A stretch of DNA of 9,702 nt from an uncultured Clostridia bacterium (GCA_947629735.1 CANREX010000050.1:1-9702); one strand, 5' to 3'. Shown: positions 1 to 5,676, counted from the first letter of the stretch. A program made the numbers and translations. The notes: generated from the letters alone by a model not told the origin.

Positions 1-224
1 ACCTCTTCGTTGAGCTTGCCGAGGCGTCCGATATAATCGAGGACGGGGGCTTCCGCATGGGCGGAACACGGTCCGACTATGACGAGCATCTTGTCGCTTT
101 TGCCGCATATTACGTCGGCTATCGCCTTGTCGCGCGCCGCTTTTATGGCGGAAAGCTCCTTGCCGAGCGGCTGTTCCGCCTTTATCTCTTCGGGTTCGGG
201 TATTCTCTTTTGCTTTTCAAACAT
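1..224 (-). CDS. DAHP synthase, class I (AroF/G/H-like), N-terminal part, cut by window edge
   Basis: 3-Deoxy-7-phosphoheptulonate synthase makes the first committed intermediate of the shikimate pathway from phosphoenolpyruvate and erythrose 4-phosphate. Only about 74 N-terminal residues are visible; the gene runs off the left edge. The key sign is LVIVGPCSAHAEAPVLDYI followed by GRLGKL near residues 47-70. It matches the GPCSIHD-type phosphoenolpyruvate-binding strand and next helix of the AroG/F/H family. The ATG at 224 has a GGAG Shine-Dalgarno 7 bases upstream. The start overlaps the end of coaD by 8 bases (ATGTTTGA on the minus strand), so it is probably the distal, translationally coupled gene of the alr-coaD operon. 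The feedback type (Phe, Tyr or Trp) cannot be told from this fragment. Confidence 0.85.
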   Translation of the reverse strand, partial: MFEKQKRIPEPEEIKAEQPLGKELSAIKAARDKAIADVICGKSDKMLVIVGPCSAHAEAPVLDYIGRLGKLNEE

Positions 225-705
225 GTCTGTTCTCCGTCAAACGCAATAAATCTTCCTTTATCTCCTCGGGCACGTAATCGCCCCACTCCTTTTCGAAGTG
301 AATGGAATTGCGCACGAGGGTAGAGCTTATCTGCAACTGTTCCTGCTCCGCGGGGATAAACAGCGTTATCATCTCGGGCATGAGTTTGCGGCTGGCGAAC
401 ATATCGCGCTTTTCGTATTCGAAGTCGATACAATCGCGCACGCCGCGCACGTAAAATATCGTGTTTTCCTCTCTGAGGACGTCCACCGCCGCGCCCGAAA
501 ACGAGCGGACTTTGACCCCGCGGAAGGACGAAAACACCTTTTTCAGCAGATTCAACCGCTCTTCTACTGTAAGAAGGCAGCTTTTTGAGGTGTTTTCCAT
601 GACCGCGACGACGACTTCGTCGAAGAGGGCAAGGCAGCTTTCCACTACCTTTTTATGACCTACGGTGGGCGGGTCGAACGTGCCCGCAAATACGCATTTT
701 TTCAT
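217..705 (-). CDS. coaD: Phosphopantetheine adenylyltransferase (CoaD)
   Basis: Transfers AMP from ATP to 4'-phosphopantetheine, giving dephospho-CoA, the penultimate step of coenzyme A synthesis in the cytosol. The 162-residue product fits the usual length of about 160. It shows the nucleotidyltransferase start GTFDPPTVGH (residues 8-17, the T/HxGH motif), ENTSK with the conserved Asn and Lys near 38-41, VRGVRDCIDFEYE near 86-98, and ISSTLVR at 126-132. I chose the ATG at 705 because the family starts right at the first strand (MKKCVFAGTF). An in-frame GTG at 747 would add 14 unrelated residues. A weak GGGA Shine-Dalgarno precedes it. It sits 89 bases after rsmD, a common pairing in Bacillota, and overlaps the DAHP synthase start. 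Confidence 0.95.
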   Translation of the reverse strand: MKKCVFAGTFDPPTVGHKKVVESCLALFDEVVVAVMENTSKSCLLTVEERLNLLKKVFSSFRGVKVRSFSGAAVDVLREENTIFYVRGVRDCIDFEYEKRDMFASRKLMPEMITLFIPAEQEQLQISSTLVRNSIHFEKEWGDYVPEEIKEDLLRLTENRHV

Positions 706-794
706 ATTTTTCCCAAATATTGCCGCATTTTTCACGGCTTTATCCACTTTTTAACTGCTTTTAGCGAGAGGCGAAATAAGGCGGGAAGCGAAAT

Positions 795-1340
795 TCACGC
801 TTTTTGTTCGGCGCGCAGGAATGTAAGATACGTCCTGCCGTACTTCCTCTCGTCGAACGGCTCTATGCCGTCTACTTTTTCGTAAAATTTGATGTCGCGC
901 TCGTAGACAATCACGCCGCCCTCTTTCAAAAGATTTCTTTCCGCTATGGTTTGAAACACGCTTACGCCGTATTCGCAGCGATAGGGCGGGTCTACGAAGA
1001 TTATATCGTAGGGCTTTTTTGCGGCGCGGAGAAAGGCGCGGAAGTCGGAATTTGTGACCGTGTAGTTGTTCTCACCCTTCAATTTGGCGAGGTTTTTGCC
1101 GAGCACTTCTATGGACGAGAGCGCGCCGTCGTTGAAATCGACGCTCTTTGCCCCGCGCGATATACACTCTATGCCGAGGCTTCCGCTCCCGCAGAACAGG
1201 TCGAGCGCTTCCGCTCCGCGTATTCTGGGCGCAAGGATATTGAAAAGGCTTTCTTTCACCCTGTCGGCGGTGGGGCGGATGTCGTCGCCCTCGAACTCCG
1301 CGAGCACGAGTCCCCTGTATTTTCCGCTTATGACCCTCAC
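795..1340 (-). CDS. rsmD: 16S rRNA (guanine-966-N2)-methyltransferase RsmD
   Basis: Methylates G966 of 16S rRNA (E. coli numbering) during small-subunit assembly, using S-adenosylmethionine. The 181-residue protein has the full RsmD order: MRVISGKYRG at the N-terminus, RPTADRVKESLFNIL at 22-36, the SAM-binding loop DLFCGSGSLGIE at 47-58, the ribose-binding acid D71, and the catalytic DPPY at 117-120. The start is GTG at 1340, supported by AAGGAG six bases upstream. That GTG overlaps the stop of the upstream membrane-protein gene as GTGA, so translation is probably coupled. coaD follows after an 89-base gap in which I see no convincing promoter. Nothing is unusual about the protein. Confidence 0.95.
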   Translation of the reverse strand: MRVISGKYRGLVLAEFEGDDIRPTADRVKESLFNILAPRIRGAEALDLFCGSGSLGIECISRGAKSVDFNDGALSSIEVLGKNLAKLKGENNYTVTNSDFRAFLRAAKKPYDIIFVDPPYRCEYGVSVFQTIAERNLLKEGGVIVYERDIKFYEKVDGIEPFDERKYGRTYLTFLRAEQKA

Positions 1341-1966
1341 TTTTTTCTCCTTTTGCCCTTTCTTTCGAGCTCCTGCGAGGCGAGGTCCTCCTGCACTTTT
1401 ATCTCTTTGAGCTTGCCGAGGAAATAGCCGAGGGTGTGCACTCCCACGGGCACGAGAACCATTATGTAGTTGAGCGCCTGATAGCTTTCACCGAGGAAGC
1501 TGAACGGATAATACGCCCATGCAAACAGATATTTTAAGCAGAACGAGCAGAACGTGTTGTCCACGCAAAGCTCTATCGTCTGAATGATCAGAAAGGGTAT
1601 GCAGATGGCAAAGCCGAGGAAAATTCCCTTCCACAGCCTGTATTCGCCCGTGTGATAGACGACGCGCTCGTCCGAAGAGCCGAGAGAGCGCTTCTTTTCG
1701 TTGAGTACCGTCTTTTTGTACGCAGCCATGCCGTTCGCCCTGCCGAACACGACGAGGGAAGCGATAAACAGCGCCTCGCCGCCGATAAGCGCGACGAGCG
1801 ATACGCCGAGGTCGCCTTCATACGCGGCAAACGATATAATGGTCGCGCTGAAAATCAAAGATACTATAAACGGAAACGCTATTCCGGCAAGCATATCCTT
1901 TACCTCGAACAGAAATTTGCGCTTGCCCGAATAGGTTATTTTCTCCAACTCTATCTCATCTTCCAA
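1337..1966 (-). CDS. Unknown polytopic membrane protein
   Basis: I do not recognise this family. The 209-residue protein has about five hydrophobic stretches near residues 25-47, 53-75, 114-133, 141-157 and 165-185. Between the second and third lies a charged, probably cytoplasmic, loop (about 80-112). The C-terminal tail is very basic (ending ERKGKRRKK). Three cysteines cluster at 134, 140 and 143 by the fourth segment. No catalytic motif is visible. The best start is TTG at 1966 behind a GGGGGA stretch; the next in-frame Met is residue 25, at the edge of the first membrane segment, so the exact start is uncertain. It overlaps the cyclo-ligase gene by 11 bases and rsmD by 4, which places it inside a housekeeping operon. 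Confidence 0.75.
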   Translation of the reverse strand: MEDEIELEKITYSGKRKFLFEVKDMLAGIAFPFIVSLIFSATIISFAAYEGDLGVSLVALIGGEALFIASLVVFGRANGMAAYKKTVLNEKKRSLGSSDERVVYHTGEYRLWKGIFLGFAICIPFLIIQTIELCVDNTFCSFCLKYLFAWAYYPFSFLGESYQALNYIMVLVPVGVHTLGYFLGKLKEIKVQEDLASQELERKGKRRKK

Positions 1967-2507
1967 AACGTATTATCCCCCTTTCGCTGATAAATAAATC
2001 GAGAGGCTCGTCGTTTTCGCTGCCTTCGAATTCCTCCGTGTACTGCAAAAAATATCCCAAACCTACCCTTAAACCGCCCTTGCCCGAGGCGAAAAATCTG
2101 TCGTAATATCCCCCGCCGTAGCCAAGCCGATAGCCCTTGGAATTTACGGCGAGCAGCGGCGCTACGGTGACGTCTACATCCCCTTTTGCGCGCTCCCCGA
2201 CGGGCTCTTGTATGCCGTAGCGGTTTTTGACGAGCTTGTCCGCGTTGCCGTCATAGAGGACGGGGGACATCTCCCTGCCCTCCACGCGGGGAAGATATAC
2301 TTTTTTGCCCGCGGCGATAAGTTTATCGATAAGCGCGTGGGTGTCCGCCTCGGAAGAAAAGCTGTAATAGATAAAAAAGCTGTCGTACCCCGAGAGCGCG
2401 GCTATCGCGGCGTCGCAAATCGCGCCGTCCGCCACTTCCCGCGCGGAATGGAGAAAATACTCCCGCTTTATCCTGTATTTATAGCGAAGTTCGCCCCTGT
2501 CCGTCAC
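1956..2507 (-). CDS. ygfA: 5-formyltetrahydrofolate cyclo-ligase (MTHFS, YgfA family)
   Basis: Converts 5-formyltetrahydrofolate to 5,10-methenyltetrahydrofolate with ATP, returning a folate storage or inhibitory form to one-carbon metabolism. The 183-residue product carries the signature glycine-rich, ATP-binding RLGYGGGYYDR at residues 127-137, after VAPLLAVNSKGY. It also has YYSFSSEADT near 47-56 and KKVYLPRV near 68-75, typical of the family. I chose the GTG at 2507. It overlaps the alr stop as GTGA, has AGAGGG upstream, and gives a normal-length N-terminus with the usual basic first helix (RYKYRIKREYF). A longer frame opening at 2573 would add 22 residues lying inside alr. It overlaps the next gene by 11 bases. 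Confidence 0.92.
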   Translation of the reverse strand: MTDRGELRYKYRIKREYFLHSAREVADGAICDAAIAALSGYDSFFIYYSFSSEADTHALIDKLIAAGKKVYLPRVEGREMSPVLYDGNADKLVKNRYGIQEPVGERAKGDVDVTVAPLLAVNSKGYRLGYGGGYYDRFFASGKGGLRVGLGYFLQYTEEFEGSENDEPLDLFISERGIIRFGR

Positions 2508-3478
2508 TTTAAATATACCCTCTCGCTCCTGCGGGTCGCCGAACAAAGCACCTCGTACGCTATCGTGCCGCACCGCTTGGCGTATTCTTCCGCGTCTGTC
2601 AACACGGGCAAAAGTTCTCCGCCCCGCCTGCTGATAAAGCTATCCATGCACAGCGACTTTTCGCCGAGCGGCACGCCGCGGGCAAATCCGTCGGCATAAC
2701 CCAATCTGTATGTGTAAAGTTTGTCGTAGTCCTCGTCCGCCACGTTATAGCCTATCCCCTCGCCGACGGGCGTTATCTCCTGCGCGAGGCGGGCGTAGAC
2801 GGAGAGCGCGGGCTTCAACCCGACCGAGGAAAACCCGCTCGGGGCGTAGCCGTACAGCATAAGCCCGCAGCGCACACCCTGTTGGAGATATTGACCTCCC
2901 CGAAGTATTCCGCCGCTCGCCGCAAGGTGGGAAATCGCCCCCGCGCTATGCCTTTTGACCCGCTCTGCTGCGGGGAGAAAGCGGGAAAGCTGCGCTTGGC
3001 AGTGTCTTTCGCTCTGCGCGGCGTAAAGGTGGGAAAACACACCCTCCACGCTTCCTTTCGGCAGAACCGACAGCACGCTTCCGAGAATTTTTCCGCAGCA
3101 GCCGTATCTGTTCATGCCCGTGTTTATCGCGACGTGACAGCGCATACCCTTGCAAAGCCGCGCGCTCCTTTCGTCTCCCACGGTGGGCGTGAGGGAATAA
3201 AACTTCATCTTTTCCGCGTCCGCTTTATCAAGCGGCGGGGTGAGCACCAATATGGGCTTGGTTATCCCGCATATCCTGAGCGACGCGCCCTCGTCAACAA
3301 TGGCGACGCAAAAGCCGTCGGCTACGTCGGACAAACTTCGTGCGACTTCCTCCGCGCCGTGCCCGTAGGCGTCCGCCTTGACTACCGCGTAAAAAAATCT
3401 GTCGCCTATAAGGCTGCGGACATGGCGGGCGTTTGCGCGTATGGCGCGTAAATCTATTACGGAAAGCGTTTTTTGCAT
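2504..3478 (-). CDS. alr: Alanine racemase, short form
   Basis: PLP-dependent interconversion of L- and D-alanine, supplying D-alanine for peptidoglycan (and for spore cortex in spore formers). The PLP lysine is K34 in VVKADAYGHG. TGMNRYG lies at 120-126. The second catalytic base is probably Y244 in GEGIGYNVAD. GYADGF is at 260-265, CMDS at 277-280, and GTIAYEVLC at 304-312. At 324 residues it is shorter than the usual 360-390. The missing part lies mostly between CMDS and GTIAYE, where the beta-domain segment with the usual DVxxGDxVxLxG pattern is not visible. All catalytic motifs remain, so I expect activity. The ATG at 3478 has no clear Shine-Dalgarno. It is the first gene of the operon, about 40 bases downstream of the predicted transcription start. 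Confidence 0.93.
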   Translation of the reverse strand: MQKTLSVIDLRAIRANARHVRSLIGDRFFYAVVKADAYGHGAEEVARSLSDVADGFCVAIVDEGASLRICGITKPILVLTPPLDKADAEKMKFYSLTPTVGDERSARLCKGMRCHVAINTGMNRYGCCGKILGSVLSVLPKGSVEGVFSHLYAAQSERHCQAQLSRFLPAAERVKRHSAGAISHLAASGGILRGGQYLQQGVRCGLMLYGYAPSGFSSVGLKPALSVYARLAQEITPVGEGIGYNVADEDYDKLYTYRLGYADGFARGVPLGEKSLCMDSFISRRGGELLPVLTDAEEYAKRCGTIAYEVLCSATRRSERVYLK

Positions 3479-3524
3479 AACACATAAATACGCCCGCGCC
3501 CGCGGAAAGGTTAATTATTTTAAT

Positions 3525-3553
3525 ATTATAACATATCGCGCGCCGCATTGCAA
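3525..3553 (-). promoter_or_regulatory. Promoter of the alr operon
   Basis: On the minus strand TTGCAA (3553-3548) is followed by exactly 17 bases and TATAAT (3530-3525). A TG dinucleotide one base before the -10 box adds an extended -10. The match to the housekeeping sigma-70/SigA consensus is strong. The predicted start lies near 3518, giving a leader of about 40 bases before the alr ATG. This leader has no obvious Shine-Dalgarno. Confidence 0.85.
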
Positions 3554-3565
3554 TTGTTTTAACGG

Positions 3566-3582
3566 ATATATAGTCTATATAT
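3566..3582. promoter_or_regulatory. Palindrome upstream of alr promoter, possible operator
   Basis: ATATATAG, a central T, then CTATATAT form a perfect 8-bp inverted repeat around one base. It lies 12 bases upstream of the alr -35 box, a usual place for an activator or upstream operator. A second small palindrome, GTTGCAAC, follows at 3583-3590. The AT-rich composition makes a chance palindrome possible, so the role is inferred only from position. Confidence 0.35.
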
Positions 3583-3682
3583 GTTGCAACGGCTTTTTTT
3601 CGGTTATGACTTCCACAAGGTTATCTTGGATAAACGGGCGGCGGAGTGAGCGGGAAGTTCGGAAAAGTCGGGCAAAAGGGGT

Positions 3683-3716
3683 GCGGCGCGGCGATAAATT
3701 TTTATCGCCGCGCCGC
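3683..3716 (-). terminator. Strong 16-bp hairpin downstream of bioY, possible terminator
   Basis: GCGGCGCGGCGATAAA (3683-3698) and its exact reverse complement (3701-3716) are separated by two bases, a very stable stem. It sits about 100 bases past the bioY stop and before the alr promoter, where a terminator is expected. However, on the minus strand the run of five T lies before the stem, and what follows is ACCCCTTTT, so the canonical 3' U-tract is missing. It may be a factor-assisted terminator or a 3'-end stabiliser. Confidence 0.55.
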
Positions 3717-3735
3717 AAAAATTAAATTTCCCTTT

Positions 3736-3804
3736 GAGTTTTATTTATATTTAAGTGGTTTTCTTTCGAGTTATTTTCTTCAAAAGTTGAGTTTCTTTTG
3801 AGTT
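3736..3804. repeat. Four helically phased GAGTT motifs
   Basis: GAGTT, usually within TTTTGAGTTTT-like context, begins at 3736, 3768, 3789 and 3800 on the plus strand. The spacings of 32, 21 and 11 are close to three, two and one turns of DNA. The first and last copies extend into a longer imperfect repeat ending in ATTTAAG (about 3731-3756 and 3796-3820), and the last reaches the bioY stop codon. The function is unknown. Confidence 0.4.
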
Positions 3805-3814
3805 TTGACTGCAT

Positions 3815-4405
3815 TTAAGGCGTTTGTTCGCCGTTCCCTTCCCTCTTCGCTCTTCCGTGGACGGCGACGACCTTGGGGGCGACCACGCGGGAAATGAGCG
3901 CCGCGGGCAGCGCCAAAAGTATGTCCTTTGGAAGATAAACGAGGTTATAAGCGACTACGCTGTGCCAAAGCGCGGGGTTGCCCGAAAGTTCCCACACGAC
4001 GATAAAATAGAGTATTCCGACAACATAATCCGCAAGCGTCGCCGCGAGCGCGAGAACTATTATAAGCCACAGCTTTTTGGAGCGGTAATAGCCTATCCCC
4101 GCCACTCCCGCCGTAAGGATAAAGCCGATAATGTAACCGAACGAGGGCTTAATAACGTAATAAAAGCCGCCGCCATCGGAAAATACGGGCAGTCCTATCA
4201 AGCCGAGCACGGCGTAAACTATCATGGCTATCATTCCCTTTTTGCTCCCCAAAAGCAGCCCCGCCAGCACGGCGAAAACCGTCTGGAAAGTGAGCGGCAT
4301 TACGGGAATGGGTATCCTTATGTACACGCCCGCAATCATGAGCGCGACAAACAGCGCAGTCTCCGCTATATCCGCCGCGGTCAGGCGTTTATCTCTCTTT
4401 TTCAT
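3815..4405 (-). CDS. bioY: BioY-family biotin ECF transporter S component
   Basis: Membrane substrate-binding (S) subunit of an energy-coupling-factor vitamin transporter, normally for biotin. It would work with EcfA/EcfA'/EcfT encoded elsewhere. The 196-residue, highly hydrophobic protein has about six membrane segments and clear BioY landmarks: IRIPIPVMPLTFQTVFAVLAG (29-49), YAVLGLIGLPVFSDGGG (64-80) and KPSFGYIIGF (86-95). LPKDILLA at 158-165 lies where most BioY proteins have a PGDxxK-type motif; the Asp is kept (D161) but the Lys position appears to be Leu (L164), so a related substrate is possible. The ATG at 4405 fits the family N-terminus. It has no Shine-Dalgarno, and the -10 box is only 9 bases upstream. 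The gene is monocistronic by layout and divergent from pfkB. Confidence 0.88.
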   Translation of the reverse strand: MKKRDKRLTAADIAETALFVALMIAGVYIRIPIPVMPLTFQTVFAVLAGLLLGSKKGMIAMIVYAVLGLIGLPVFSDGGGFYYVIKPSFGYIIGFILTAGVAGIGYYRSKKLWLIIVLALAATLADYVVGILYFIVVWELSGNPALWHSVVAYNLVYLPKDILLALPAALISRVVAPKVVAVHGRAKREGNGEQTP

Positions 4406-4414
4406 GGCGTTTTA

Positions 4415-4443
4415 AATATAACGCGCGCAAAAATTTTTGTCAA
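4415..4443 (-). promoter_or_regulatory. bioY promoter, near-consensus and almost leaderless
   Basis: On the minus strand TTGACA (4443-4438), 17 bases, then TATATT (4420-4415) give a near-perfect housekeeping promoter. Only 9 bases separate the -10 box from the bioY ATG, so the transcript would begin about 3 bases before the ATG. A 12-bp perfect palindrome, CAAAAATTTTTG (4428-4439), fills the spacer and touches the -35 box, a possible repressor site. No BirA-like GTTAACC/GGTTAAC pair was seen. Confidence 0.82.
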
Positions 4444-4445
4444 CC

Positions 4446-4511
4446 GATTTGATTTCCAAGACGTTAAAATTTGCTTTTGCAGACGTCTGAATTTACTTTC
4501 GTAGACGTCCG
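4446..4511 (-). repeat. Three tandem 22-bp direct repeats upstream of bioY promoter
   Basis: Read on the minus strand, three contiguous 22-base units occupy 4511-4490, 4489-4468 and 4467-4446. The first two match at 18 of 22 positions; the third matches each at 14. All share ACGTCT at unit positions 4-9, AAA at 13-15 and AAAT at 18-21. The last unit ends two bases before the bioY -35 box. Twenty-two bases is about two helical turns, so each unit presents the same face of DNA. This is the layout of an array for a cooperative DNA-binding regulator, probably of bioY. Confidence 0.75.
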
Positions 4512-4580
4512 AAAAGACGGCGCATAACTTGCAAAAGGCAAATTCGGAAGGGAGATTTTCGCGCGCGGGCAAAATTTGTA

Positions 4581-4607
4581 TTGACAAAAAACGCAAAATA
4601 TTATAAA
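4581..4607 (+). promoter_or_regulatory. pfkB promoter
   Basis: TTGACA at 4581-4586 is followed by TATAAA at 4602-4607 with a 15-base spacer; TAAAGT at 4604-4609 with a 17-base spacer is an alternative -10. Transcription would start near 4615, leaving a leader of about 55 bases. GAGGGG (4617-4622) could pair with CCCCTC (4652-4657) in that leader. No Shine-Dalgarno precedes the ATG. Confidence 0.65.
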
Positions 4608-4670
4608 GTTAAACGTGAGGGGTTTTAACCGCGCAGGCGGGCAGATTTTCTCCCCTCGCTTGGCTTAACA

Positions 4671-5582
4671 ATGATTTACACCGTGACGTTCAATCCCTCG
4701 CTGGATTTCTACGTAAAAGTAAATAATCTCAAACTCGGCGCGGTAAACAGAACCAATTCCGAGCGCCTCGCCGTGGGCGGAAAGGGCGTAAACGTCGCGC
4801 TGGAACTCAACGAACTCGGCGACGACGTGCTCGCGCTCGGCTTTATCGCGGGGTTTACGGGCAGGGAAATCTGCAACGAGATGGACAAGACGGGGCTAAG
4901 GCACGATTTTATCGCCGTAGAGGGCAGAAGCCGCATAAGCGTAAAGATTAAGAGCATGACGGAGACGGACATCAACGGCGCGGGTCCCGAAATTTCAACC
5001 GCGAAAGTGCGCCTCCTCATCGAAAAATTGAAAGGCTCGCTGAAAGCAGGGGACATGGTGATTATCTGCGGGAGCGTCCCCCCCTCCGTCCCCGACACGG
5101 TCTATGCGGACATAATCGACGGGCTGCGCGATATAAACGGCGTGGAATTCGTCGTGGACGCGTACGGCAGACTTCTCACAGAGACTTTGAGGTATAAACC
5201 CTTTTTGATAAAGCCCAACCTGTACGAACTGTGCGAGATATTCTCCGCCCCCACCAACCTCGACACAAAGCAGATAGCCGCTTACGCGAGGAAATTGCAG
5301 GAGCGCGGCGCGAGAAACGTCATAGTCTCCCTCGGCTCGGAAGGCGCGGTGATGGTTTCCGAGACAAACCAGAACATGTATGTTAGGGCGGCAAAAGGGC
5401 AGCTTGTAAATTCCGTGGGCGCGGGCGACTGCATGGTCGCGGGGTTTATTCACGAATATCTGAACACGGGCAACTACTTCAAGGCGCTGAACTTTGCCAC
5501 CGCGGCGGGCAGCGCGTGCGCGTTTACGGAGAGCATAGCCACGAAAGAACAGATAGATTACGTCGAAAGCCTGATGCTTTGA
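4671..5582 (+). CDS. pfkB: 1-phosphofructokinase (PfkB family)
   Basis: Phosphorylates fructose 1-phosphate to fructose 1,6-bisphosphate, linking imported fructose to glycolysis. The 303-residue protein has the family start MIYTVTFNPSLDFYV, the substrate-binding GGKGVNVA at 36-43, TETDINGAGPEIS near 97-109 (typical of FruK/LacC), IKPNLYEL at 180-187, and the ATP-site/catalytic NSVGAGDCMVAGF at 247-259 with D253 as base. Tagatose-6-phosphate kinase (LacC) is the main alternative. No fructose PTS gene or FruR-type regulator lies next to it, unlike the usual fruRKA operon. The start is fixed by the family N-terminus, although no Shine-Dalgarno is visible. It stands alone between its own promoter and a terminator. 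Confidence 0.9.
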   Translation: MIYTVTFNPSLDFYVKVNNLKLGAVNRTNSERLAVGGKGVNVALELNELGDDVLALGFIAGFTGREICNEMDKTGLRHDFIAVEGRSRISVKIKSMTETDINGAGPEISTAKVRLLIEKLKGSLKAGDMVIICGSVPPSVPDTVYADIIDGLRDINGVEFVVDAYGRLLTETLRYKPFLIKPNLYELCEIFSAPTNLDTKQIAAYARKLQERGARNVIVSLGSEGAVMVSETNQNMYVRAAKGQLVNSVGAGDCMVAGFIHEYLNTGNYFKALNFATAAGSACAFTESIATKEQIDYVESLML

Positions 5583-5604
5583 CGAAAATAGGTAAAAATT
5601 ACGT

Positions 5605-5642
5605 GAGCGCAACGCACAATTATTGCGGGGCGCTCTTTTCTT
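5605..5642 (+). terminator. Intrinsic terminator after pfkB
   Basis: GAGCGC (5605-5610) pairs with GCGCTC (5630-5635). Inside, CGCA (5613-5616) pairs with TGCG (5624-5627) around a 7-base loop, with a 2x2 internal loop between the stems. TTTTCTT follows immediately. It begins 23 bases after the pfkB stop and separates pfkB from the mtnN promoter. Confidence 0.75.
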
Positions 5643-5643
5643 G

Positions 5644-5676
5644 CCCCAAACGTTTGCAAACGCGCGTCGTTTGGGG
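5644..5676. promoter_or_regulatory. Inverted repeat spanning the mtnN -35 region, possible operator
   Basis: CCCCAAACG (5644-5652) and CGTTTGGGG (5668-5676) form a perfect 9-bp inverted repeat with a 15-base gap. The gap contains the -35 box, and the right arm touches the -10 box. Smaller palindromes lie inside (CAAACGTTTG, TTTGCAAA, ACGCGCGT). Position suggests a repressor site. A backup hairpin for pfkB read-through is an alternative, since T-rich sequence follows the right arm. Confidence 0.5.

Larger units (their letters stand above)
3479..3814. other. Non-coding spacer between alr and bioY (336 bases)
   Basis: No credible gene lies here on either strand. From right to left along the minus-strand transcripts it holds an AT-rich tail with phased GAGTT motifs after bioY, a 16-bp hairpin at 3683-3716, a G-rich stretch with no recognised feature (about 3636-3682), a palindrome at 3566-3582, and the alr promoter at 3525-3553. 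Confidence 0.7.

Noticed and set aside
706..747. Upstream GTG start for coaD at 747
   Set aside because: It adds 14 residues unlike any CoaD N-terminus; the ATG at 705 begins exactly at the conserved first strand.
740..748. DnaA-box-like TTATCCACT
   Set aside because: Single copy with one mismatch in the rsmD-coaD gap; no cluster, no AT-rich unwinding region and no dnaA/dnaN nearby.
804..1427. Long plus-strand open frame opposite rsmD
   Set aside because: Antisense shadow of rsmD and the membrane-protein gene with low-complexity translation and no family features. Other long antisense frames opposite alr, bioY, pfkB, ung and the coat genes were dropped for the same reason.
2508..2573. Longer N-terminus for the 5-formyltetrahydrofolate cyclo-ligase
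   Set aside because: Those 22 residues lie inside alr in another frame and do not resemble the family; the GTGA overlap and upstream AGAGGG support the GTG at 2507.
4446..4511. CRISPR array or plasmid iterons from the 22-bp repeats
   Set aside because: Units are contiguous with no unique spacers, there are no cas or rep genes, and the position fits promoter control.
4402..4596. Small minus-strand frame in the bioY-pfkB spacer
   Set aside because: No ribosome site, and it runs across the repeat array and the bioY promoter; not a plausible gene.
4406..4670. BirA operator or riboswitch upstream of bioY
   Set aside because: No GTTAACC/GGTTAAC-type inverted pair was seen, and the bioY leader is too short for any riboswitch.
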